A DNA stretch of 6,216 bases from Deltaproteobacteria bacterium RIFOXYA12_FULL_61_11 (GTDB taxonomy: Bacteria; Bdellovibrionota_F; JAHFAK01; YA12-FULL-61-11). The position numbers were made by a program, and so were the translations under genes. Shown piece after piece: positions 1-5,516 of the stretch. The notes under the pieces were generated by a model. The model worked only from the letters and a program-made list of their open reading frames with translations, did no database searches and was not told the DNA's origin. The stretch lies in contig MGSU01000255.1 in assembly GCA_001799195.1 (NCBI GenBank), positions 1 to 6,216 on the forward strand, in the 5' to 3' direction. The number at the start of each line of letters is the position of its first letter. Position 1 is the first letter of the stretch.

Positions 1-1
1 C

Positions 2-1228
2 GTGCCCGGAACCGACTTTGGTGCCGTCATCGAGGACGTGACGGCCGATGTGAAGGTCGTGCCCGGCGTACGGGCTCGCTTCAAGGATGACCTGGTCGGG
101 CCGGAAACGAGGACCAAGGGATCGGTCTCTCCGCAGAAAAGCACGACCGTGACCCTCGAGGAACAACAAACATCCATGACCGAACTCGGCCTCGTCTGGA
201 GCAAGCCGCTTCCTATCTTGGCAGACAGGGTGTTCCCGTTCCCAGATGGGACGGATACCGATGCCGTGGCAGTGGTGACCGACGTGCCTTCCCGGGATAC
301 GAGGGTCGGATCGCTGGTGCGGGTCTACTCACCCACGGCACAGGTCCCTGAGAAGCCGGTTCGATCGTTCTTCCTGCCGCATCCGGTGACCTCTGCGATT
401 GTGGAGGGGAAGAACCTCTACGTTGGGACGGCTTGCACCGCAACCAGCACCGCGCACATCATCGCGTACGACCTGGAGGAGTCGGGTACCTCGCCGGTGG
501 AGCTGAGCAGGGTGGCGTTAGTGCGAGCGGGCAATAACCTGTATGAGGGCTGTGATGATGAGGTTGCCGAGATGGTACTCCGGGGCGATATCCTGACGGT
601 GCGTGCAGGTAGAGTGGCCGTTCGGGCCCTCGAGGTGTCGGATCCCACTGCGATGCACGAGATCAAACCGCGTTCTCAATCATGGATGGTTAGGTTCGGC
701 CACGTTGTGGATTTCGACCTCACGGATGATCATCTCATGATTGGCGATGGATACTTTTCCGATATCATCGAAGCCCTCGGCGCATCGAGTGGGCGCCTCG
801 AAGAGGGCCGGACCCTTGAGATGAAGATCGAGGATCGTAGTTCGGGTTCGGGCAATTTTATCCATTTCTTGCCGCACGGAAGGCTGGTGGTCCACTGGTC
901 CACGTATGGTGAGGACGAGCAGAACGCGGTATCGGTCTTCGATTTCGACTCGTTTGCCGAATTGAAGAGGATCGAACTACAACAATTCATTGAATTCGAT
1001 CGCGTTCCGCCGCAGGGCGAGACGGAGTTCTTCGGCCATTCCGGGGAGGCCTTGTACCGTCTGGAGGTTTCCGACGATGCCGGCATCTCCCTCCACGGGC
1101 CGATGATCGTGCCGGAGTTGATCATGAGCCTCTGCACCACGCCCTCGACCTTCGCCGTGGCTTTTGGCGACCGGGGAGTCGTGTTCTTCTCGAGATCGAG
1201 ACGGGCGCCGACCCCCAGCGGTTTTTGA
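2..1228 (+). CDS. Hypothetical protein with beta-propeller-like character, probably 5'-partial
   Basis: I do not recognise this 408-residue reading frame as a named family. It is rich in short beta strands spaced by turns and acidic loops, many ending in patterns such as RVYSP (about 107-111), IIAYDLEE (153-160), VRALEVSDP (207-215), VSVFDFDSF (310-318) and LYRLEVSD (351-358). Such spacing suggests a YncE/WD-like beta-propeller, but that is inference. No catalytic motif, signal peptide or membrane helix is visible in this window. The frame is open from the first bases with only a GTG at position 2, so the true start is probably upstream. An in-frame ATG at 176 (residue 59, where MTELGLVW begins) is an alternative, with a GAGGAA about 13 nt before it. 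The C-terminus (SRSRRAPTPSGF) is unlike the rest and stops just before a DUF4143 scar, so the protein may be truncated or frameshifted near 1190. Confidence 0.6.
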   Translation: MPGTDFGAVIEDVTADVKVVPGVRARFKDDLVGPETRTKGSVSPQKSTTVTLEEQQTSMTELGLVWSKPLPILADRVFPFPDGTDTDAVAVVTDVPSRDTRVGSLVRVYSPTAQVPEKPVRSFFLPHPVTSAIVEGKNLYVGTACTATSTAHIIAYDLEESGTSPVELSRVALVRAGNNLYEGCDDEVAEMVLRGDILTVRAGRVAVRALEVSDPTAMHEIKPRSQSWMVRFGHVVDFDLTDDHLMIGDGYFSDIIEALGASSGRLEEGRTLEMKIEDRSSGSGNFIHFLPHGRLVVHWSTYGEDEQNAVSVFDFDSFAELKRIELQQFIEFDRVPPQGETEFFGHSGEALYRLEVSDDAGISLHGPMIVPELIMSLCTTPSTFAVAFGDRGVVFFSRSRRAPTPSGF

Positions 1229-1230
1229 AC

Positions 1231-1284
1231 GACTCTTTCACCGTCTTGCCTTTTTACGGCCTGGCAAGGGTCCTGCAAGCTATG
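1231..1284 (+). pseudogene. Scar: C-terminal remnant of a third DUF4143 ATPase
   Basis: Read in the frame of position 1231, this stretch gives DSFTVLPFYGLARVLQA. The last residues of the intact ATPase at 2830-3975 are ETITALPLHGLTRVLQA, so 10 of 17 residues are identical with no gap. At the DNA level 39 of 51 bases agree, including 25 of 27 across 1256-1282 versus 3944-3970. The alignment may reach back to about 1210 (DPQRF against SQEYR). The stop codon is lost: the frame runs on to a TAG at 1321. No Walker motifs or other part of the gene lie upstream on this strand, because the orphan gene ending at 1228 occupies that space. I infer a decayed copy of the same ATPase subfamily as the plus-strand gene. 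Confidence 0.7.
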
Positions 1285-1352
1285 GGTGGTTCCTCGTTTT
1301 TCTGGATCGAGCCCCGCTCGTAGCATATGTCCACAGGTCGTGGTCGCTTGGG

Positions 1353-2528
1353 TTAGGGGAATAGGCTCTCGGCGATCGCGTGGAGGTGGCCCAGCATGTC
1401 CCGCGGAGAGGCAAGGACGACCTCGTCGCGCAGGCCGCGGAGTTCTCCGGTGTAGACCAGGATCCCTCGTGTCTGTTCTCCGACGGCCTCGCGCCAGCGC
1501 AGGATGCCCTTCCAAAACTCTCGGTGCAAAGTGCTGCCGGCCTTGATTTCCACGGGCACGTGCTGTCCGGCCACGGCGTAGAGGAGGTCGACCTCGGTGC
1601 CGTTGCTGTCGCGGTAGAAACTGAGGTTGTTGTCCTTGCCTCCATGGTAGCGAGACTTGAGCACCTCGCCGATGACCAGGTTCTCGAAGAGCGCACCGCG
1701 CAGGGGGTGGGTGGCGAGCTGCCGGGCGTGCTCGATCCCGAGGAGATAGCAGGCCAACCCGGTGTCGTGGAAGTACAGCTTGGGCATCTTGACGAGCCGT
1801 TTCCGGAGGTTGGCGTGGAAGGGCGGCAACCTGAAGACAAGGTAGCTCGCTTCGAGCAATGTCAGCCACTGCCGGGCGGTCTGCTGCGAGACGCCAGTAT
1901 CCGCGGCCAGGTGCTGCAGGTTGAGGAGTTGGCCGATCCGGCCGCTGCACAGGCGAACGAAGCGCTGGAAGAGACCGAGGTCCCGCACCATGCTGAGTTG
2001 ACGCAGGTCGCGTTCGAGATAGGTCGCGACATAGTCGGCCATGGCGCGGTGCGGGGCGAGGTTCCGGTCATGCAGGCGGGGGTAGCCCCCGGTGAAGATC
2101 AGGTCGTCGACCGACGCGTCGCGATCCGGGCGTTCGCCGAGGGATAGGGGCAGGAGGGACAGGACGGCGCTACGGCCCGCCAGGGATTGGCTAAGCGCCG
2201 AATTCAGTGCGAAATGCTGGCTGCCGGTGAGGACGAAAAGCCCGCGGAAGCCCGGCTCGTCCACGTGTACCTGCACCGAGGAGAGCAACTCCGGCACCCG
2301 TTGGAGCTCGTCGAGGACAGCGCCGTCCGGGATCGTGGCCAGAAAACCCTTGGGGTCGCTGAGAGCCCATTCGCGCTGTTCGGGATCCTCGAGGTTGCGA
2401 TAGGGCAGGTCTGGGTAGCACGCTCGACAGAGGGTGGTCTTGCCCGACTGTCGCGGTCCGGTCATCGTGAGAACCGGGTAGGAGGTCCCGAGTTCGATCA
2501 AGTAGCGGGCCAGGGTACGTTCGAACAT
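1353..2528 (-). CDS. AAA_14/DUF4143 ATPase, copy 1
   Basis: A 391-residue protein with the full architecture of the AAA_14 plus DUF4143 ATPases, which are common in bacteria and archaea but have no settled function. Walker A is GPRQSGKTT (24-32) and Walker B is GAVLDELQ (69-76, D73 and E74). LTGSQ (100-104) fits a sensor strand, and LAGR (116-119) and GGYPR (147-151) are family landmarks. YLERDL (170-175) precedes a helix-turn-helix-like segment (about 203-225). The DUF4143 part has FHANLRKRLVK and LYFHDTGLACYLLG, then E282, D314 and the E327-x-K329 pair, the layout of a restriction-endonuclease-like fold. The length is normal for the family. The ATG at 2528 gives the usual short lead to Walker A; no strong Shine-Dalgarno sequence is seen before it. 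The gene runs divergently from copy 2, and the two align only at family motifs, so this is not a recent duplication. Confidence 0.93.
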   Translation of the reverse strand: MFERTLARYLIELGTSYPVLTMTGPRQSGKTTLCRACYPDLPYRNLEDPEQREWALSDPKGFLATIPDGAVLDELQRVPELLSSVQVHVDEPGFRGLFVLTGSQHFALNSALSQSLAGRSAVLSLLPLSLGERPDRDASVDDLIFTGGYPRLHDRNLAPHRAMADYVATYLERDLRQLSMVRDLGLFQRFVRLCSGRIGQLLNLQHLAADTGVSQQTARQWLTLLEASYLVFRLPPFHANLRKRLVKMPKLYFHDTGLACYLLGIEHARQLATHPLRGALFENLVIGEVLKSRYHGGKDNNLSFYRDSNGTEVDLLYAVAGQHVPVEIKAGSTLHREFWKGILRWREAVGEQTRGILVYTGELRGLRDEVVLASPRDMLGHLHAIAESLFP

Positions 2529-2540
2529 CGTCGGCTGCCA

Positions 2541-2640
2541 TTCAATAGAAACAAAGCAATACTAGACAAAAAGCATGTAAATGCAAGAAACAATCATGGC
2601 TTTGCATAGGAATTTACTATAACATAATGTAATAATACTA
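2541..2640. other. AT-rich intergenic island (27% GC)
   Basis: Only 27 of these 100 bases are G or C, against roughly 60% in the surrounding genes. No coding signal is seen on either strand. The patch contains short palindromic pieces: ATGCAA at 2581-2586 faces TTGCAT at 2602-2607, and GCAT/ATGC flank 2577-2580. It probably carries the control region of the minus-strand ATPase. Its composition differs sharply from its neighbours, which is compatible with DNA brought in together with the ATPase genes. Confidence 0.6.
2559..2586 (-). promoter_or_regulatory. Candidate sigma-70-like promoter for ATPase copy 1
   Basis: Read on the minus strand there is TTGCAT (2586-2581), a 16-bp spacer, then TAGTAT (2564-2559). 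Both hexamers are near the TTGACA/TATAAT consensus, and the -10 lies about 30 nt before the ATG at 2528, giving a leader of roughly 20-25 nt. AT-rich DNA yields such matches easily, so this is a suggestion only. Confidence 0.35.
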
Positions 2641-2775
2641 AATCAAGGTCTGGTGCCGACCTGGCAGAGAGCCCACGTGGTCGGCGTGACTTCCAAGAGA
2701 CTGAAGCAGCGCCCTGCGTGATCAGGACCGCTCCTGCAAGCCAATCCGCCGCTGCTGCGTATCAACGAAATGCAA
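2641..2775. other. Intergenic stretch, no intact gene; possible gene debris
   Basis: GC content returns to that of coding DNA here, but no convincing intact gene is present on either strand. Two weak signals are visible. On the minus strand, about 2643-2710 reads GRCFSLLEVTPTTWALCQVG, which loosely resembles the strand-helix segment that follows the N-terminus of PIN toxins. On the plus strand, TCCTGCAAGC at 2732-2741 repeats the sequence at the 3' end of the second ATPase gene and in the scar at 1271-1280. Both are treated as hypotheses in the findings. Confidence 0.3.
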
Positions 2776-2818
2776 TATCCTTGAAAATCGAATCTTGCAT
2801 TTTCGATTTTCAAGGATA
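2776..2818. repeat. Perfect 17-bp inverted repeat before ATPase copy 2
   Basis: TATCCTTGAAAATCGAA (2776-2792) is exactly complementary to TTCGATTTTCAAGGATA (2802-2818), with a 9-nt loop. It ends 11 nt before the ATG of the plus-strand ATPase. The right arm contains AAGGA (2812-2816), the better-spaced of two possible ribosome-binding sequences. The other, GGGAG (2824-2828), lies only 1 nt from the ATG. Two competing pairings exist. The sequence 2766-2775 can pair with 2795-2805 (10 bp with one bulge). CAAGG (2811-2815) can instead pair with CCTTG at 2820-2824 across a 4-nt loop. There is no T-run, so a terminator is unlikely. It could be a dimeric operator, a translational switch, or the end of a mobile unit. 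Confidence 0.85.
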
Positions 2819-2829
2819 ACCTTGGGAGT

Positions 2830-3975
2830 ATGATCGAACGTCTACAAGCGCTCGCCCGGCTGGACCAGGCCTTCCGCATCCACCCGGCGGTGGTGGTCCT
2901 CGGGCCGCGGCAATGCGGGAAGACCACGCTGGCGCGGGGCTTTGCTCAGGAAAAACCCGGCGCGTATTTTGATCTCGAGAATCCGGTCGACTTGCAGCGT
3001 CTGCAGGCGCCCATGTTGGCATTGGACCCGCTCCGGGGCTTGGTGGTCATCGACGAAGCCCAACGTTTGCCGGAGCTATGGCCGGTCCTGCGGGTCCTGT
3101 GCGATCGATTGGATAACCCGGCCTGCTTTCTGCTGCTCGGGTCCGCTTCGCCCGAACTGGTCAGGGGGGCTTCGGAATCTCTGGCCGGACGGCTCGGTTT
3201 CCTCGACCTTTCCGGGTTCACGCTGGAAGAGGTCGGTGCCGAGCGGCTCTTCGATCGTTGGCTGCGCGGCGGTTTCCCCCGCTCGTTCTTGGCGCCGGAT
3301 GACCGGGCCAGCCTCGACTGGCGCGACGCCTTCATCCGGACTTTTCTCGAACGGGACCTGGCCCAGCTCGGGGTGGCCTTACCCCCCGAGACCATGCGAC
3401 GGTTATGGACCATGGTGGCTCATTATCATGGCCGGATCTGGAACGCCGCCCAGTTCGCGCGCTCCCTCGGGGTCACCGAGCCGACGGTGCGGCGTTATCT
3501 CGACGTGCTCGCCGGCACGCACATGGTCAGGGTGTTGCAACCCTGGTACGTGAACCTGCGCAAGCGCCAGGTCAAGGCCCCGAAGGTCTACCTGCGCGAC
3601 AGCGGCCTCCTGCACGCCTTTCTCGGACTCCGGACCATGGCGGACCTCCAAGGGCATCCCATGGTTGGCGCCTCATGGGAAGGGCTGGTGCTCGAACAAC
3701 TCTTCGCTCTGACCCGTTCCAGGGACCTCTTCTTCTGGGCCACCCACGGTGGTGCGGAACTGGATATGGTGCTCACGGTGAACGGCAAGACCTACGGGGT
3801 CGAGTGCAAATACGCCGATGCGCCGGGCACGACCCGTTCGATGCACGTCGCCATCGCGGATCTTGGTCTCGAGCACCTCTTCGTGGTCTATCCCGGCAGC
3901 CAGGAATACCGCCTCGCCGAGACCATCACCGCCCTGCCCCTCCACGGCCTGACCAGGGTCCTGCAAGCTACGTAA
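2830..3975 (+). CDS. AAA_14/DUF4143 ATPase, copy 2
   Basis: A 381-residue member of the same ATPase family as the divergent neighbour but from a different branch. Walker A is GPRQCGKTT (25-33) and Walker B is LVVIDEAQ (71-78, D75 and E76). These are followed by LLGSAS (102-107), LAGR (118-121), GGFPR (147-151) and FLERDL (172-177). A helix-turn-helix-like segment spans about 205-227. The DUF4143 part has YVNLRKRQVKAPKVYLRDSGLL (240-261), then E284, D312 and E325-x-K327. All expected nucleotide-binding residues are present, so the protein is probably functional as an ATPase; its cellular role is unknown. The ATG at 2830 gives the typical MIERL start about 24 residues before Walker A. The start region is unusual, with a palindrome covering the likely ribosome-binding site. 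The DNA turns AT-rich just after the stop, and a truncated vapC lies immediately beyond on the other strand. Confidence 0.95.
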   Translation: MIERLQALARLDQAFRIHPAVVVLGPRQCGKTTLARGFAQEKPGAYFDLENPVDLQRLQAPMLALDPLRGLVVIDEAQRLPELWPVLRVLCDRLDNPACFLLLGSASPELVRGASESLAGRLGFLDLSGFTLEEVGAERLFDRWLRGGFPRSFLAPDDRASLDWRDAFIRTFLERDLAQLGVALPPETMRRLWTMVAHYHGRIWNAAQFARSLGVTEPTVRRYLDVLAGTHMVRVLQPWYVNLRKRQVKAPKVYLRDSGLLHAFLGLRTMADLQGHPMVGASWEGLVLEQLFALTRSRDLFFWATHGGAELDMVLTVNGKTYGVECKYADAPGTTRSMHVAIADLGLEHLFVVYPGSQEYRLAETITALPLHGLTRVLQAT

Positions 3976-4013
3976 TGGTTTGTAAAAACTGCAATTAAAT
4001 AGAATAAAAAGAG

Positions 4014-4094
4014 CGTTTGACGCAGGGGATCGGTCTGCGGTTCCCCGAGCATGACCGCAAGCAGGGCCGAGGTATCGACGTAGAGGAGGTTCAT
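4014..4094 (-). pseudogene. Truncated PIN-domain toxin (VapC), N-terminus only
   Basis: From the ATG at 4094 the minus strand reads MNLLYVDTSALLAVMLGEP and then about ten more residues ending near PLRQT. This is the classic first strand and helix of a PIN-domain ribonuclease, including the first metal-binding aspartate (D7 in YVDTSAL). A complete VapC is about 125-140 residues. Here homology ends near 4014, where the DNA becomes AT-rich and the frame runs on into sequence antisense to the ATPase gene, to a stop at 3888. The remaining acidic residues of the active site are absent, so no working nuclease can be made. The start overlaps the stop of the preceding frame as ATGA, typical of vapBC operons. 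The break coincides with the flank of ATPase copy 2, suggesting that gene arrived by insertion or replacement. Confidence 0.7.
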
Positions 4095-4180
4095 TCCCGC
4101 TCGGCTAGGAAGCGGTGCACGCAACGGCCGGTCATGGAGGAAAGGTCTTGACGTAGAGTGCCGAGGCGGGGATACACACG
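4091..4180 (-). pseudogene. Possible tail of the cognate VapB-like antitoxin
   Basis: The minus-strand frame ending at 4091 gives MTGRCVHRFLAERE just before its stop. The stop overlaps the vapC ATG by four bases (ATGA). The ending resembles the last helix of ribbon-helix-helix type antitoxins, which often finish in a basic-hydrophobic helix with an LAERE-like tail. Further upstream the frame runs antisense into the phaJ gene and has no recognisable DNA-binding strand, so only a C-terminal piece seems to be left. The assignment rests mainly on position and overlap. It could simply be an open frame. Confidence 0.35.
4148..4176 (+). promoter_or_regulatory. Candidate sigma-70-like promoter for phaJ
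   Basis: TTGACG (4148-4153) is followed by exactly 17 bp and then GATACA (4171-4176). The -35 matches consensus at five of six positions and the -10 at three. Transcription would begin near 4183, leaving room for the GGGGG(A) ribosome-binding sequence at 4201-4206 and the ATG at 4215. It lies inside the antitoxin remnant, so it may have arisen as that gene decayed. Confidence 0.4.
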
Positions 4181-4214
4181 GGTCAGTGATCCATCATCCA
4201 GGGGGACCAAACCC

Positions 4215-4625
4215 ATGCACAGTCTGACTATCGGCCAGGAGGCCTCCTTCACGAAAACCCTGAGTGCGGAAGATGTTGAGGCCTTCGCCGTGATCAGCGG
4301 GGATGCCAACCCGGTACATCTCGACGAGGCCTATGCCGCCGGCACGGTCTTCAAGCATCGCATCGCCCACGGCATCCTGACCGCGGGCCTCATCTCGGCG
4401 ACTATTGGTACGCACTTGCCCGGTCCGGGCACCATCTACCTGAGCCAGTCCCTGCGCTTCGAGAAACCGGTGTATCTCGGCGACACCATCACCGCCACGA
4501 TTCGGGTGAAAATCCTCCGCGCCGACAAACCGATCGCGACGCTCGAGACCGTGTGTACCAACCAAGCAGGGGTCGTGGTGCTCTCCGGCGAGGCTGTGGT
4601 GCTGCTCCCTGCGAAGTCGGCCTGA
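4215..4625 (+). CDS. phaJ: (R)-specific enoyl-CoA hydratase, MaoC-like (PhaJ type)
   Basis: A 136-residue single hot-dog-fold protein. This family hydrates trans-2-enoyl-CoA to (R)-3-hydroxyacyl-CoA, linking fatty-acid beta-oxidation to polyhydroxyalkanoate synthesis in the cytoplasm. The hydratase-2 motif is intact as FAVISGDANPVHLDEAYA (24-41), with the catalytic pair D30 and H35. Next comes RIAHGILTAGLIS, the usual second conserved block, and GTIYLSQSLRFEKPVYLGDTI. The length matches known PhaJ proteins of about 134 residues. I chose the ATG at 4215 because it gives the family-like start MHSLTIGQ and is preceded by a G-rich ribosome-binding sequence at 4201-4206. The ATG at 4158 would add 19 non-homologous residues. 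No PHA synthase, thiolase or reductase gene is in this window, so a PHA role is inferred from family. A close relative acting on other enoyl-CoA substrates is possible. Confidence 0.9.
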   Translation: MHSLTIGQEASFTKTLSAEDVEAFAVISGDANPVHLDEAYAAGTVFKHRIAHGILTAGLISATIGTHLPGPGTIYLSQSLRFEKPVYLGDTITATIRVKILRADKPIATLETVCTNQAGVVVLSGEAVVLLPAKSA

Positions 4626-4630
4626 TCCAG

Positions 4631-4650
4631 CGGCAACATCTTGTTCGCCG
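4631..4650. terminator. Weak hairpin between convergent genes
   Basis: CGGCAACA (4631-4638) can pair with TGTTCGCCG (4642-4650) around a 3-nt loop, with one bulged C. It sits in the 45-nt gap between the convergent phaJ and nucleotidyltransferase genes, where a bidirectional terminator would be useful. There is no U-tract on either side, so intrinsic termination would be weak at best. Confidence 0.3.
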
Positions 4651-4670
4651 CCATCGGCCCCGTCCTCTCG

Positions 4671-5516
4671 TCAGCCGCAACGGTCAAGCAGCGCCGTCAC
4701 GAAACCGACCACGTCCGCCTGGATTTCATCGTCCGGTCTCCCCGTGATGAACTCGGCGACGCGCATTGGGCCGATGCCCTCTGGATCGGTGAAGTCGCGT
4801 CTCAGCACGTCGAGGGCTTTACGGGCCTCCTCGTCGTCGAGCAGAGGTTGGAGCTTAGCGACGACGTCCTTTATGCCGGCTCCGAAGTTGCGGACGATGT
4901 AGAACAGGTCGTAGGCGTCTTTGTTCTCACCACGGCTGTCGAAGGCGAGCGCCTTGAGCACGACGTAGGCCCCGGCTCCGCAGACCCAGACGTCGCGCTC
5001 AGCCTTCTCACCGAAGAGCGTGCGCCCCTGGAGGGTAATGTGCTGCCGGTCTCGAAATGCGCAGCGAAGGCCGGGGGCGATGATCGCCGCGAAGTCAGGC
5101 TCGATGTCGCGGAGCTTGCCTGGGCGGTCGCCTTCGCGCGAAGGCGGAATGAGAAAGTCGACCGTTACGGTGCCGGAGTTGGTGATCGTCCACCGCTGGC
5201 GGGTCGGGTTCCCGTCGTCGTTCTTGTCCATCGCGAAGCCGGCATCGCGCAGGCGCTCGGTGAGCTTGCGGTAGCGCCCCTCGTCGAGCAGCGCGAGTTG
5301 CAGGCCAACGTCGAGGTCCATCGTACCCACGTGGGTATCGACATCCTGCGGCAGCGTCGTCTGATCGACGATGAGGGAGGGCACGAGCCCACCGACGATG
5401 ATGAGGTCGTCCATCATGTCGCCGAGCTTGGTCGCGACATAGAGGCAGGTCGCTCGCACGAGCTCGACCTGCTCGCTCTTATACTCTGACGCTTGTTTGG
5501 GCTTGTCAGCCATCAT
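4671..5516 (-). CDS. AbiEii-like nucleotidyltransferase (putative type IV toxin)
   Basis: A 281-residue protein of the minimal-nucleotidyltransferase/AbiEii group. The strand-turn IIVGGLVPSLI (39-49) carries the Gly-Gly of the fold. GTMDLDVGL (64-72) supplies the metal-binding pair D67 and D69, and VTVDFLIPP (117-125) supplies a third acidic residue, D120. The C-terminal helices have VLKALAF (186-192, K188) and the conserved KDAYDL signature (199-204). AbiEii-type enzymes transfer nucleotides to RNA, tRNA in characterised cases, and halt growth; the substrate here is unknown. The first ATG (5516) lies 1 nt after a GGAGG and the second (5513) lies 4 nt after it, so the second start may be used. 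The gene overlaps the upstream winged-helix gene by 11 nt, implying translational coupling and a two-gene operon. Confidence 0.87.
   Translation of the reverse strand: MMADKPKQASEYKSEQVELVRATCLYVATKLGDMMDDLIIVGGLVPSLIVDQTTLPQDVDTHVGTMDLDVGLQLALLDEGRYRKLTERLRDAGFAMDKNDDGNPTRQRWTITNSGTVTVDFLIPPSREGDRPGKLRDIEPDFAAIIAPGLRCAFRDRQHITLQGRTLFGEKAERDVWVCGAGAYVVLKALAFDSRGENKDAYDLFYIVRNFGAGIKDVVAKLQPLLDDEEARKALDVLRRDFTDPEGIGPMRVAEFITGRPDDEIQADVVGFVTALLDRCG

Noticed and set aside
730-1950. A 406-codon open frame on the minus strand.
   Set aside because: It runs antisense to the orphan gene and in another frame of ATPase copy 1, is rich in Arg/Pro/Ala as GC-rich shadows are, and shows no domain. The true frames there carry clear motifs or strand patterns.
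1380-2147. A 255-codon plus-strand open frame.
   Set aside because: It lies wholly antisense to ATPase copy 1, whose motifs are intact. Its composition is that of a complementary-strand shadow.
2755-4025. Possible terminal inverted repeats: CTGCGTATCAACG (2755-2767) and CGTTTGACGCAG (4014-4025) around ATPase copy 2.
   Set aside because: The match is about 12 bases with a gap and mismatches, and the right copy lies in sequence still explained by vapC codons. No flanking target duplication or transposase is seen.
4158-4214. An upstream ATG (4158) extending phaJ by 19 residues.
   Set aside because: The added residues do not resemble the family, and the ATG at 4215 has a G-rich ribosome-binding sequence at good spacing and gives the usual PhaJ length.
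4641-5489. A 282-codon plus-strand open frame.
   Set aside because: It is the mirror of the AbiEii-like nucleotidyltransferase, which has a recognisable active site and a coupled upstream partner.
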